Origin: Paramacrobiotus metropolitanus
Lineage: Eukaryota > Tardigrada > Eutardigrada > Parachela > Macrobiotidae
DNA: 64,000 nucleotides
Assembly (NCBI RefSeq): GCF_019649055.1
Contig: NW_026570242.1
Location: 1,240,001-1,304,000 of the forward strand
Reading direction: 5' to 3'
Made by a program: the position numbers and the translations under genes. This document shows, piece by piece, positions 46,541 through 57,226 of this stretch. Within the stretch, counting starts at the first letter, position 1. Each line of letters starts with the position of its first letter. Below the pieces are notes generated by a model. It searched no databases. It had not been told where the DNA came from and was given only the letters and a program-made list of their open reading frames with translations.

Positions 46541-46780
46541 ACGTAAAAATATCAGAAGGTCAACGTCAGAAGGCAGAACGTCAGGCATTCAGAACGTGAA
46601 AAATTAAGACCGCTAAACATCAAAAATTAATAGCGCCAGAACATCAGAATATCAGATTGTCAAAACGTAAAAAATCAAGAACATTACATCGTAGAACGTT
46701 AGCACGCCAAAACGTCAGAATATCAGAACGTCAGAACATCAGAATGTCAAAAATTAAAAACGTTAAAACGTCATTACGTC
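46541..46780. repeat. Degenerate short tandem repeat (AGAACGTCA-like)
   Basis: About two dozen imperfect copies of a 9-10 base word, AGAACGTCA or AGAATATCA, in tandem. It stops just short of the inverted-repeat element at 46805. Readings through it (SKRKKSRTLHRRT and so on) are not believable protein. Confidence 0.7.
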
Positions 46781-46804
46781 TTATAGAATACGACTACGAA
46801 AGGC

Positions 46805-47410
46805 TATACTTCGAATGCTGCCTTATATGGGCTCCCCTTGTATTACCCTCCTTTATCTGGGCTCCCTAGCATTATGGGCAATCCTCTACATGGGCGGTTA
46901 CGTTATTACTCACACTTTCGCTGTTATCAGTGTTATGCCTGACTGAAAATTTTGATTTATTTAAAATATTTATTTTGCCGGTACTTTTGTAGCATTTAGT
47001 TTGTTTCAAAGTGCTCAGGTTGTATCAACGACAGATTCAAAATCTTGATAAAATTTATATTTGCGACTTTGTCAAATGGACCGTGAAGATGCGATTTTGT
47101 CTGCTGTAAAGTGCGTGCGTAAAAAATAATGTGATATGGAATTTCGGCATTTTTCAGTTTGTTCATTGGCAAATCCGGTTGAAATTAATGAAAATTTTAT
47201 TATATAGATAATATATATAAATATAATTCGGATGTGAAATTTCGGAATTCTTTGGTGTGCTCACTTGTAAATCCGGTTGAAAAAAATTACAAAAAGGTTC
47301 TGCTATAACTCCGATAAATTTAATTTGACGAATTATTGCTAACTAGCCGGGAGCCCAGATAAGGGAGAATAATATAAGGGGAGCCCATATAAGGCAGCAT
47401 TCGAAGTATA
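46805..47410. mobile_element. 606-bp element with 62-bp terminal inverted repeats
   Basis: The left end TATACTTCGAATGCTGCCTT and the right end are inverted copies over 62 bp with about five mismatches, each arm closing in TTATCTGGGCTCCC. Inside each arm ATGGGCTCCCC and CTGGGCTCCC repeat the same word. The 480-bp core is AT-rich, contains two near-repeats of a TTCGGAATT/GAAATTTCGG segment about 90 bp apart, and encodes nothing. Target duplication is not clear. Confidence 0.88.
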
Positions 47411-48162
47411 TACGATTACAATCCTAGTCTTTTTGCTTTTTATACTTCTAGCCTTTTCACATTTATGATGACCTTTCCAAAATAAAGCCAATACTATCCA
47501 GTACTTCAGTGCCGAGCGCGGATGCGCGAGGCTACCTTGTAATCTAATAAATCTTACCGTTAAATAATAAATCTTTAGAAATGCGTAATACAGCAGAAGC
47601 TCACCATGGGCAATGTTTCAGAGACCGAGCCTCTAATGCAACGGCATTCAGCTGTCCCGAGCAACAAACTTCTATTAATGCGTCGAATTTCCCCTTGTTC
47701 CATAGTTTGACGCCTCGAAGCACTCACTGTAGGGCCCGAATGGCTCAAAATATATTCGTCATTTCTGTCATTATTCCTGTCTTCTGATGTGAAAGACTGC
47801 AAATCGCAACGTGTACACTTGCAGATTCTTACAGCCAAACGAAGCCAGGAACATGGTTTATGACGATTCACTGTGATACCTGATGGCAACTTTGCAGTAT
47901 GTTGGAAATAATTCCAAAAGAACTAGTTTTTCCAGGTTTGGTAATATAATTATCGTCAAATTTTTTGTAAGTCTGTTTTTCTTATTTATACCTTCGCTAC
48001 TTACTGACCCATATCGCAATATAAAGAGACGGAAGGACTCCAAAATTTCTTAATAATACAAAGACTTAAACACATATGATTCCGGGCTGCTCTCCAGCCA
48101 CAGGTAGTACCTGGGTTTCCGTTGCCAACCCGATGCTTACTCTTCTTTACGTCTGTTAACAG
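47411..48162 (+). other. Region upstream of the MSP exon, possible 5' exon(s)
   Basis: An ATG at 47606 opens MGNVSETEPLMQRH, and after one in-frame stop the same frame continues LEALTVGPEWLKIYSS near 47710-47755, which resembles the first strand of an MSP domain. A splice could join these to the MSP exon at 48163, but I could not find a phase-consistent model. Otherwise nothing is recognised. Confidence 0.3.
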
Positions 48163-51140
48163 AACCCGCTCATACCGAAGCAATCGTGACGCTGACATTA
48201 AAGAATACCGGAACAAAACGGACAGCCTATCGAATAATGACGTCTGCGCCGCACCGGTTTTCCGTGCGTCCAGTGTTCGGATTATTGAAAAGTCATGGTA
48301 TCGCATCGATTCTCATACAGTATCGCCCGGCTGATCATTCCGTCATATACCCAGATTACAAATTCCGAATTAAGGCAGCTCCTGCGGACCATCAGTATAG
48401 TGCAAATGATCCCAGTAATTTTGTGAGTAGTCAATCTAGCGCAGTTTGTAAATATCGCCGTTTACGGCCATTGTAATGACTATTCTATGGAATATACCGT
48501 ACTTGCATATTTTATTTTCCGCTGAATGGCTCACTTTCACCAGTAAGCTGTTCGCAAAAGCTGTTAAAACAAAGCCGTTCGCTGTTTGTTCCTCCATTTC
48601 TTCCTTCTTATGCAAGTACCAGCCAGTTGCCACCTTGCACCCATGACTTAAAATGCTCAAAACTGATAATTCGGTTTCTTACACCTGCGGAGTGTAGTGG
48701 AATACTATCCCGCCTGACCAAATCCTGATTACCACTATCAGATGCACTTTTCCCCAACCGTCTCACCATGCATTCTCTGCCAATAAAATGCCGTTAGCCA
48801 CCGTTGCCATCCTGCCACTGGAAGAAAGTGCAACGGCCAAGTTAGAGGTTTGAGTAGGAGTAAGCATCTACTATAGTGTCAGTAGTGTTTAGTGTATAGT
48901 ATAAGAATTCAACTATGACGACTTATCGAACGTTAACCGTACGATACGGCAACAACCCATGAGTAATCACGAATGATGCATAGAAAAAACGTCCAATAAC
49001 GCGATAACGAAGCAACCGTTGCAGCTGCGATATTTGAGCGCCCCAACTTACGGTAAATTATACGTATCATACGGTATGGGGAGCACTGTATAAGGAACGC
49101 GAAACGAAAATTAGAACATTTTACTACAGTACTTAATTAATTTGTATGGCAGTGGCAGGTGAACAACGTTTTGCACTTTACTATGCGATATCACAGTAGC
49201 CAAAATGGCAAAATATCCACATGACATATTCATGCAAATTATCACTGAAATTAAACAATTTGTCTAATTAGATTGATTTCAGACTTATTTGTTGCCCAAA
49301 TAAAGAAGTCGCTCTGCTGGTGAATTAATTAATGAAGATTCATAATAATGGCAGAGGTTATTTTTAATAATAATTCAGATATTCCATAGATGAAACTGTG
49401 TACGCGACCTAAAACAGCTGCAGACTGCATGGATAGGTCAACGATGCCGAATCGTAAATCTAGTCGAGACTAGGTTTAAGATACGGCAGACTTATGCAAC
49501 GTTGCCTTAAAGTGGGCATGTGTTGACGGTTCCGTGCATCCAATCCATGAGCGCAGCCTTATCTCGCAATGACACATGCAGAAAACTCACACATGTCGAA
49601 CCGTTCGACATGACGATGAATTTGTGTTTTGAATTCTTATAGTGTGTTTAGTGCACTGTAGTGTTCAGCTGTGTGTGCACTTGTACATAGATGTTAAGGC
49701 ACAATCTCATAAAGAATGACCACACGAAACAGAACTGAGCGCTGCATGAAAATGTAGATTGTTCTGCTGGAAATTGATGCAACGTGGGATTTGGAATCGG
49801 GAATTTGTATTGAGAATTCGTACTGGAAATGTTTGAATTATCTTTCTCTTAGAGCATTAAACTCGTTACTTTCACTAAGTAATCTAAACCGGGTTTAGTT
49901 TGATTTAATGCATAATTTCCGTCTCACTTCCTTGTTTAAAACGATTTATATTGGGACGCTGTGCACCCAGCGGCAAGCGTGGCTAATCGTGCACAGGTTT
50001 TCAAATGCAGATTTCTTTCGGGTGCAGGCTTTTCAAATGCAGTTTTTTTTATCTGCACGCTTTTCAAATGTTTCGGAAACTGCTGCTACCCGCAGAGTTC
50101 CAGTAAATAGACGCACAAATTATCTTTGTTGTATATCGGACAAAACATATATGTGACGCAGCTGCCGCAAACAAAGCAGAGAAATTTGCGGTGGTTTGTT
50201 AACGGAAACTAACCAGTTTAACGTTGCTAGTATTAAAACAGCACAGTAAATCATCTGCGAGTGAAATCTTTCGTAATTGCTTTCCCATTCCCAAAATGAA
50301 ATACCATTCCCATAAATGAAGTGAATACCGGTCCCACTTTTAATGCCAATTCCCGATTTCCAATCCCAGGTTTTATTTATGTTACCCGAGTCTGCTACGC
50401 CAGAAAGTACCTTCTCTTTGCATTTGAGACACGCATGCGCTTAAGCGGGGTGCAGTACAGGACGCATTTTTGTTCCATGCGACTGTGATAGTTATCCCGC
50501 AAAGTAAACAGAACTCCGCAAAGTAAACACGTGACGATAGCTTGCTTACATCAGGTTTCAAGTTAATCAGCTACGTTCAAGGAGTAATCTCACTGTCAGC
50601 CTGTATTATATACTTTCCCTGTGGTTTCTCTAGGTATTCCGAAATGTCAGATAAAAGGCTTTCATCGTTTTTATCATGGTGCATTGCTGCAGCACAAACG
50701 GTGATAGGTTTGCAATATTTCGTTACAGAAATCGCGCCACGATCATGCTCCTGATAACTTTCACCAAGATTACAGACGCGCTCTCGAAGATATTGTCCTG
50801 CTGCGAGAAGAGAACGTTCGGTTGCGGGTTCGACATACAGTACTGTGTGCAGTAAAATAATATTTACATTATGATATCTTAATTTAGTTTTGGCGCGTTG
50901 TAGGAAGATCTGCATCGAGTCAGAAGATCGTTGGCACGCTTGCATACTGCTTCTGGAGACCCTGTAATCAATGCATTTCGTAGCATTCTTCCGGGTCCTG
51001 CTGTTCCAGTCGTCTTTTTCCCTTATTCATTGTGGCAGCAACTAGTAACGTGGTTCACCACTTTGCGTGTAGGGGCGTTTACTGTTTTAGTGTTGTTTTT
51101 TTGTGCCGGCATATTAACTGGAAGTGCTCTTTATAAATAA
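48163..51140 (+). CDS. VAP-like protein: MSP domain, coiled coil, tail anchor (partial model)
   Basis: VAP proteins sit in the ER membrane by a C-terminal anchor and bind FFAT motifs of lipid-transfer proteins through an MSP domain. Exon 48163-48422 encodes the MSP core: EAIVTLTLKNTGTKRTAYRI then TSAPHRFSVRPVFG, closely matching the VAP/MSP strand pattern (TTAP-RYCVRPN-G). Exons 50729-50827 and 50904-51140 encode a helix with coiled-coil character (DYRRALEDIVLLREENVRLR, EDLHRVRRSLARLH) and a single hydrophobic C-terminal span (AFTVLVLFFCAGILTGSALYK with its GxxxG spacing) ending in TAA. The exon holding the last MSP strand was not found in the 2.3-kb gap, and the 5' exons are uncertain. That both ends belong to one gene rests on the VAP domain order, same strand and lack of any other gene between. 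Confidence 0.6.
48423..50728. other. Presumed large intron of the VAP-like gene
   Basis: No exon with good consensus was identified. CGTACGATACGG near 48937 and CGTATCATACGG near 49063 are loose inverted words. 49940-50110 holds three near-direct repeats of TTTTCAAATGCAG/TTTTCAAATG. Nothing else recognised. Confidence 0.35.
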
Positions 51141-51383
51141 GAAAACAATGTTTTGAAACAACGCTACAGTGCAGTTGCTGTTAGAAGTCGTGCCGACTGT
51201 AGTCGACCGCACAGTTTCTTAAGGAATCACATAGCGTACTAGGAACTGCCCCAGCCCTTATGTTAACGCCCGAATACAGCGCTCAAGCTTTAAAACTGCC
51301 GGCTGCGAGTCGTTTGCTCAAAAATTAATTAAGTACAGTACTTCTATTTAAATGAATGATTAAATGTATTTAATCACAGTTAA

Positions 51384-51750
51384 TTGTGGGTGCACATCCC
51401 TCCCATTTTGGGTTTATGGCCGTTTGTCGGCTTTCACTGGTTCGTTGGGTGGCTTTGTTTCCTCAGAGTCGGAGATTCTGAGATGTTTCCTGTGGCTAGA
51501 GAGTTGTGTGCTTTGTTGAAATCATTTCTGCAGTTTTGGCAAGGGAAGCTTTTCTCCCTCCCGCCCATTCCCATGGCATTGTTGTTGTTTGTTGTGTTTG
51601 TTACATTTATGTCATTTGTATAAATTGAATTGATCATGTTGATGGTTATGCTATTAAAGGGGGGCTGACGGGCCTGCGCCCAGAAGTCTTCCAGTTCCGG
51701 CAACATTATGGCTTATGTTCGTATCTCGCAGTAGACACCCACAATTAATT
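51384..51750. other. Segment bounded by a short inverted repeat
   Basis: TTAATTGTGGGTGCACA at about 51381 is mirrored by CACCCACAATTAA at about 51737, enclosing about 350 bp. The minus strand inside reads FPCQNCRNDFNKAHNSLATG, with a CxxC and His that could be part of a zinc-finger remnant of a transposon. The adjacent 51141-51383 holds nothing recognised. Confidence 0.35.
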
Positions 51751-52037
51751 GTAATTGTATCTCGTTTCTTGCTGTGTTTGCGCACGGAACGTACAGATAG
51801 TGCACACGAAGAGACCTTATTCTAATAGTCGACCAATGCCTCCTTTGTATTGCAAAACCACCGGAGAGGAAAAAAACACGGTTTGCACAATGCACGCTCT
51901 CATTCAAGAGATGGAGTAAGTATCTATCCAGTGAGTTTAGCACTAACCTGATTACTGACCATGGTGAGTAATCTGTGCGTGCATTGTTGTTGTTGTTATG
52001 GTTTAAGTGCAATAACTCTGGAGCGCGCATTGTGCAG

Positions 52038-52510
52038 CTAACAAGGCAAACCATTAAATTTTGAGGAAATGTACAAAGCAGTGTGTGAGTATTTTAGGCT
52101 TTTTCTCAGTGCTAAATAATGTCGCAACGCTCGTACTGCGCAGACCGATCGGCCGGAGGCTCGCAGAAAAATTCGGCAGCCTTCTTGAAACTGGTCGCAT
52201 TCTGATGATCGCAAATTAATAACCACTTTCCCTTTGAATAGCGACACATCAGATAAAATCATAAAAATAAAAAGTGGCTGCTAGTTGTCGGGATAATTTC
52301 ACCGATGCGTAAAAAACCGAAAAAGCACAGGGTAAACATGCTCCAGTAAAGTCGCTTATCGTAGGATGATAGCGGCTGAGAATTAGCGATGTTAATTTTA
52401 ATGATACGCATGTGGTCAGTGGTGATTGGCAATTTGTGATTGTGGCCTATTTGAGTGACAGCTTTGATGTTCTGTGTAGCAAGAAGCTTCTCATCCACTT
52501 CACGATCCAA
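52038..52510 (-). pseudogene. Tyrosine recombinase fragment (Crypton/DIRS-like), decayed
   Basis: Two minus-strand frames that touch at 52260 together read as part of a tyrosine recombinase catalytic domain: LSSYDKRLYWSMFTLCFFG then FLRIGEI, with the catalytic Arg of box I, and after the frame break LFKGKVVINLRSSECDQF, then FLRASGRSVCAVRALRHYL, the pattern seen between the catalytic boxes in DIRS/Ngaro and Crypton elements. The HxxR box and the nucleophile Tyr are not seen downstream, so this is a broken remnant. Which of the two element classes it came from cannot be told from this piece. Confidence 0.6.
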
Positions 52511-52624
52511 AACGGGTATCCGAGAGCTTCTAACCGATTCAACAAAAGAGAATGAGAAACGGTATCATATACACCCAGTAAATCCAGCGTGCATATGATA
52601 ACGCAGGAGATCTATTTTATTTAC

Positions 52625-52708
52625 CCCGTTGTGTTCCTCAAGGTTGTCCGCTCTCTCCACTACTGTTTATTATTTTCATTGATGAGCTTTTAAAGAAGTT
52701 GAACAAAT
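52625..52708 (+). pseudogene. Non-LTR retrotransposon reverse transcriptase fragment
   Basis: 28 codons read CVPQGCPLSPLLFIIFIDEL, the conserved (G)VPQG-x-LSPLLF block of non-LTR reverse transcriptases, then LKKLNKC. The reading stops where the foldback element at 52709 begins. The catalytic YADD block is not seen. The RNase H piece at 53337-53470 on the same strand probably came from the same element. Confidence 0.75.
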
Positions 52709-53066
52709 GTAACCGTCCAAAACGTCCGGACGTCTGAGACGTCCGGCGGACGTTTTAGCGCTCGAACCGTTCAAAACGTCCGGAGGCTGCCAAAACGTCC
52801 GCCGTAAATTTCCCCACCCAGTTCTTTTGCTTTTCCGATCTTAAACCAGATCAATGAGTGTAAATTCGTACCCGGACGTTTCTGCCTGAGTATAAAGCAG
52901 TAGCCGGACGTTTCTGCTGACTGCAAATTCGCAGCCGGACGTTTCTGATTGAGTGTAAATTCGTACCCGGACGTTTCTGCCTGAGTGTAAATTGGGACCC
53001 GGACATTCCTGCCTGAGTATAAATTGGACCCGAACGTTTCTGCCTGAGTGTAAATTGGTGTCACTC
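52709..53066. mobile_element. ACCGTCC foldback family, ACGTCCGG-type copy with 32-bp tandem repeats
   Basis: Starts GTAACCGTCCAAAACGTCCG and follows the left arm of the element at 59473 through GCCGTAAATTT and a C/T-rich stretch, then runs into about 6.5 tandem copies of a 32-bp unit containing CCGGACGTTTCTGCCTGAGT (52855-53060). A matching right end is missing or decayed (CCGTTTAC near 53070). It is inserted directly after the reverse-transcriptase fragment. Where the other copies carry AC in ACGACC, this one carries ACGTCC at nearly every motif. Confidence 0.8.
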
Positions 53067-53336
53067 TTCCGTTTACAAACACTCAAAGATATGAACATAG
53101 CGCACGCTTTGGTGCTATATCAAGACGAACAACATTCGCACAAATCTCCATCTTTGTCCATTGTTCAGCGCCTGAGTGCGATGGGATCGAAGTTTCCTAC
53201 CGATGTTGCACTCGTATTTAGCCAGTTCTTCCCTATGTCTATGCGTCTCTGCGCCTAAAAGTCATCAGTTCCGGGCTGCGGGAACCAGCCATTGACCACA
53301 ATACAACTGCCAAGCGTCTCCTTTTTGCAGGAGATA

Positions 53337-53470
53337 TGTTAATTTATACAGAAGGATCAAAACACGGCGATAATGTTGGAGCTGCAGTTGTTGTTTTTAC
53401 TGGCCAAGCAGTGTATAGGAAAGAATATCGACTACCGGTTCACGCAACGGTTGCGCAAGCGGAATTGTAA
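53337..53470 (+). pseudogene. Retrotransposon RNase H fragment
   Basis: Reads LIYTEGSKHGDNVGAAVVVF then RKEYRLPVHATVAQAEL, the first strands and the A/E region of the RNase H domain found after the reverse transcriptase in I/Jockey/R1-type non-LTR elements. The first catalytic Asp (in TDGS) is Glu here (TEGS). The frame ends with a stop right after QAEL, so it is a dead remnant. Confidence 0.7.
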
Positions 53471-54160
53471 AAAAATTCAACCTTTATTGCAATTTCTTCC
53501 TACTCAGATTATTACATCGAATTCCGTTGGGTTTCCACATCAGCTAGGGTGGGCAGGCCGTTTCTTATATAAATTATTGACAACAAATTAAATGAAACAA
53601 CAGGTCTACTCTTATACAACTGTTTATTTACGGCTGATTTAATTCAGGTTTAGGTTTAGTTTCCCCGGCTAACCAAAAACCCGCTACCTATCTAATGTTA
53701 ATTACTGTTAACTTGTTTATTGTTTAAGGTCATATTCAAAAATTTTTTATTAAGAAAAGTTTTGATAAGGATAATAATCCGGGGAAAATGGAAAGTCGGG
53801 GAAACTTCAGTCTACTATCTTTAACGGCCTGCTTATACCCTGCTGTCCAACAGATTTTACAATAAGCCAATCGCAATGAGGTAGTAAGGTGTAACGGAAC
53901 ATCGACAACTCGCCAACAACAACCGAAAAACAGGAGCAATAACGTAAGACAGCATCGTTATAGACCGTGCTGAGGTCGACCGGCAAGGAAAATGAACGGC
54001 TACTGCGTACATGACGTGAACAGGTTATTTGGGCATGGAACGATCCAGTACTTATGAGATTTATTAAGAAAAATTACATAGGTACAGTTTAAAGCAGTAA
54101 CAGCTAAATTCTTAAACAACGGTTTAGACTGAACAATTTTACCGCGCTGTCGGATGGTGG
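53471..54160. other. Transposon graveyard, no intact feature
   Basis: Contains short protein-like shards on the minus strand but nothing assignable. Sequence between the plus-strand RNase H piece and the minus-strand fragment at 54170. Confidence 0.35.
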
Positions 54161-54169
54161 CGGCAATCT

Positions 54170-54660
54170 TGTCGATGCTGGACATAGCATCACGGGCAAC
54201 ATTCCCCTTGAACCTACAGCTACATGGTAGTAATCAGTCTGTTAACTCCGTTACCAGCGAAGCATAGCGGGTGTGTTCCCTAGCTTTCGCATTGGCAAAT
54301 CCTCTAACAGTCTCAAACGGTACGGTAAGTTCAGCTAAAACAATACGTTTCTCCACGCGATTAACACAGCATAAGTCAGGACACAGAGATGTAGGTAAGA
54401 TATCGATGGGAATAGCGCTGACATGTTTTCGTACTTATATGCATCTAAATCGCTTAGTATTTTCCATTTATATGCATCTAAATCGTTTAGTATTTCCCAT
54501 AGTATTTTCCTTATCAGTCACACCAGTTAGAAATTGAAAAATAGCGAGCAGAACACTATTATGGCGCCAGGTGTAACGATGGCTGTACATCAGGCTTTGC
54601 TGTATCTGAGACTGTCTGAAGTGCGTCATGTCGACCTTATTGTGACTCAAAGGCCGTAAT
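54170..54660 (-). pseudogene. Retroelement C-terminal ORF fragment
   Basis: Minus-strand reading: YTWRHNSVLLAIFQFL near 54600-54550, then after frame breaks ILPTSLCPDLCCVNRVEKR and IVLAELTVPFETVRGFANAK near 54400-54270, then VAVGSRGML. The order RHNSVL, PD, ELTVPFE, VG-RG is the arrangement seen downstream of the RT in several animal retroelement polyproteins. At least two frame breaks make it a remnant. The element class is not determined. Confidence 0.5.
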
Positions 54661-54985
54661 GGATCCCATCAGTGCCACTATTTATGGTTCGCCTAACAAA
54701 GATGCTAAAGAAGTGCAAGATTGTCTGCTATGGTTGGAGTCCACAAGAGTATTCTCATCAAATTGAGGAAGAATGGCGAGTATGTTTGTTTTGATGATGC
54801 TTACTCTGGCAAAAATTCTTTTACTGTAATACGAATCGATTTTGATCTTTTACTGCAATTCGATTTTTTCGAAATATTCATTTTTAACCTTTACCGTTCA
54901 CTTTGGTTGTTCCAGTTAACGAGATTTTCAGATTAGTGCTTGAATGGTAGAACATGTCGGACCAGGCTAGCAGCCCTATCACTGC

Positions 54986-55676
54986 ATGGCGCTGCAGTAT
55001 TGTCAGCAGCAACATGCCGAGGCTAAGGCCCGACGAGCCTCAAAATTGAATTCAGATACGGTGTCCAGTACTGCAACAACCGCCAAGCGAAAACGGCCTG
55101 CAAGAGATCCAAATGCACCAAAGCGAAACTTGTATGCACAGATGCTAACTGTTTCACGCAAATCGCAGAGCACTGAAATGTTAGGCTGGCCTGCTGACTT
55201 CTCCAACGTTTGCCGAACCTTGTCAATTGCAGATCCGCATTCTTTCATTTCTGCAGCCAAGAGCGTCCATGTGTTAAGGCTGGTATACCAAATGCTACAG
55301 TAGGCGACTTAGCTAAAGAGCTAGGACGTCGGTGGTCAATTGTCGCTGGCGAGAGAAAAGCGGTTTTCCAGAAGATGGCAGAAAAAGATAAAGAGAGATA
55401 TGTCAGGGTAAATCGAGAGACGATTGAACGATCTTTTATAGAACGATCTTGTAACAACCACCGTGTATTTTGTGAATAATTAGGATTGCGATATTGACTG
55501 GGTCTTTACAGGAAAAATCTGCTTATCAAAATGGAAGAGGACAGAAAAGGTCTGTAAGAAGTTTTACCGGCCACAGTTCTGGTAGGCTTGGTTCGGCCGC
55601 TGCACCGATGAATTCCGCTACTGAATTTGGGCAGTCCGATGAAGGAAGTGACAGCGAATGCAATCATACTATGTAA
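54986..55676 (+). CDS. HMG-box chromatin protein (HMGB-like, single box)
   Basis: Binds and bends DNA in chromatin. Three exons, 54986-55131, 55233-55407 and 55512-55676, give 161 residues in a consistent phase. A Lys/Arg-rich N-terminus (TTAKRKRPARDPNAPKRN) leads into one HMG box: NLSAFFHFCSQERPCVKAG, then PNATVGDLAKELGRRWSIVA, GERKAVFQKMAEKDKERYVR. The FF/F core and the DLAKELGRRW helix are most like box B of HMGB/Dsp1 proteins. The Ser/Gly-rich C-terminus ends with a short acidic patch (SDEGSDSEC), far shorter than the acidic tail of vertebrate HMGB1. Only one box is encoded, unlike two-box HMGB1. Start ATG 54986 is the first in frame; an ATG at 54954 is in another frame. The 3' flank received a foldback transposon at 55781. 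Confidence 0.88.
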
Positions 55677-55780
55677 ATGCTGAAAACTGGGATTAGGAGC
55701 AAAGTCAAACGCATCCCTGCATTTGGACACCCGACGAAAGTAACACTTACGGCACACAACGTCACCCATACCTGTGCGAC

Positions 55781-56176
55781 GGCCCGCGCTCAAGCTCTGA
55801 CTCTGACTCAGACTCTGACCGCTCAAACTCTGACTCTGACTACTCAAAGTCTGACTCTGACTGTCCAAACTCTGACTCTGACTCTGACTGAATAACCTAA
55901 CCTAAGAATAACCTAAGAAACCTAAGAAACCTAAGAAACCTAAGAAACCTAAGAAACCTAAGAAACCTAAGAAACCTAAGAAACCTAAGAAACCTAAGAA
56001 ACCTAAGAAACCTTAGAAACCTAAGAAACCTTAGAAACCTAAGAAACCTATTAAGAACCTAAGAAACCTTCAGAGTCAGAGTCAGACTTTGAGCGGTCAG
56101 AGTCAGACTTTGAGTAGTCAGAGTCAGAGTTTGAGTGGTCAGAATCAGAGTCAGAGTCAGAGTTGGAGTCTAGGCC
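55781..56176. mobile_element. Foldback element, copy 2, with 9-bp target duplication
   Basis: Same termini as the copy at 22430 (GGCCCGCGCTCAAG to GAGTCTAGGCC), same hexamer-built arms, and about 16 copies of GAAACCTAA in the middle. The two arms are nearly identical between copies, while the number of 9-mers differs. CTGTGCGAC occurs directly on both sides (55772-55780 and 56177-56185), a perfect 9-bp duplication. It lies about 100 bp beyond the HMG-box stop codon, probably in or near that gene's 3' UTR. Confidence 0.93.
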
Positions 56177-56185
56177 CTGTGCGAC

Positions 56186-56752
56186 CATTGGAACTGGTTT
56201 AGGATATTTTGGGAGTATGTATGTGACGGCTTTTGATTTAAATGCAGGCCGAGGCTGTTTTCTGGGTAGGTTCGACCTTGAGTTCAGTTCAAAATTGTTC
56301 CCTTTGGGTGTGCTTACCACATTTTTAATTTACGTATCTGTACACTTTGATTGCATTATGGGTACGTAGGTATTCCATGCTTGTATCAGTTGTATCCGAA
56401 CTCTGAAGTGAATTTCATCAATCATGATTTATCTTTACTTTAGCTGTCTAGCAAAACAAAGCATGAACAAGAAGTGCACCAAATGTTTAAGAAGGGAAAG
56501 TTGATAATCAAGATAAACACCTCCTCAGGAACAGACAGGCTCACAATCAATAATCATTGTTGATATGATGTTGTTACCTTTTCAAAAATTAATAACTATG
56601 GATTAAGAAAGGTTACCAAGAAAAAGAATCCTAATTAAACTGAAAACCTGATGGTGAACCGACAAAACAATATGAACTGCTAAATAGGGGACGATTGCTC
56701 ATCTTACGTTAAGCAAGCAGGGTGTTGTGGGACTTTCAGTCTTTCACTACAG
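56186..56752. other. 3' flanks of the convergent HMG-box and H2A genes
   Basis: No coding signal. Minus-strand sequence just beyond the H2A stop has only a weak stem (GACTGAAAGTC) and not the canonical histone 3' stem-loop, so the H2A mRNA is more likely polyadenylated. Confidence 0.4.
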
Positions 56753-57226
56753 TCACTCCGCTGCAGCAGCTGCTTTTCTGGACCTCTTCGAAGCCTTGCT
56801 GACACCGTTGCTTTCTTTCATGGGCTCCGTCGCAGCAGACTTGACAGCCGTATCAGCAGCCCTCCAGTCCTTAACTTTCTTCAACAAAACTGGATGAAGA
56901 TTTGGAATCACACCTCCTTGTGCAATGACCACACCTTCGCAGAAACGGCTCAGCTCGTTGTCATTTCGGAGTGCCAGCTGAATATGACGTGGACTAATAC
57001 GCTTTTTGTTGTTGTCGCTGGAAGCCTTACCAGCCAGTTCCAGCACCTCAGCCACAAGGTATTCCACTACTGCTGCCAGATACACCCCAGAAGCCACACT
57101 CAGTCGCTTGGAATAGTTACCCTTCTTCAAGGCTCGAACGAAGCGGCTAACAGGCATCACCAATCCTGAACGCCGCGATTTACTTTGTCGCTTCTTTTGG
57201 ACAGACTTTGTGCCTCGCCCTGACAT
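56753..57226 (-). CDS. Divergent histone H2A variant, intronless
   Basis: Nucleosome core histone. 157 residues from ATG 57226 ([20 protein letters not shown]); upstream in-frame codons encode a hydrophobic run that is not histone-like, so this Met is the start. The fold is complete: [74 protein letters not shown]. Departures from canonical H2A: AGLQFPVGR is GLVMPVSR; the acidic-patch NDEEL is NDNEL, losing one acid; several core positions differ. After the docking domain there is a 35-40 residue tail rich in Lys, Ser and Ala ([15 protein letters not shown]). It has no SQ-E/D-aromatic end, so it is not an H2A.X, and it is not H2A.Z or macroH2A by sequence. A lineage-specific variant is likely. 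Confidence 0.92.
   Translation of the reverse strand: MSGRGTKSVQKKRQSKSRRSGLVMPVSRFVRALKKGNYSKRLSVASGVYLAAVVEYLVAEVLELAGKASSDNNKKRISPRHIQLALRNDNELSRFCEGVVIAQGGVIPNLHPVLLKKVKDWRAADTAVKSAATEPMKESNGVSKASKRSRKAAAAAE

Noticed and set aside
47575-47889. Minus-strand 104-codon frame with several cysteines
   Set aside because: It has no recognisable domain and overlaps a more plausible plus-strand reading linked to the MSP gene.
55677-56369. Frame that would read across the foldback insertion site beyond the HMG-box stop
   Set aside because: It follows the HMG-box stop codon, has no recognisable domain and is better explained as 3' UTR.
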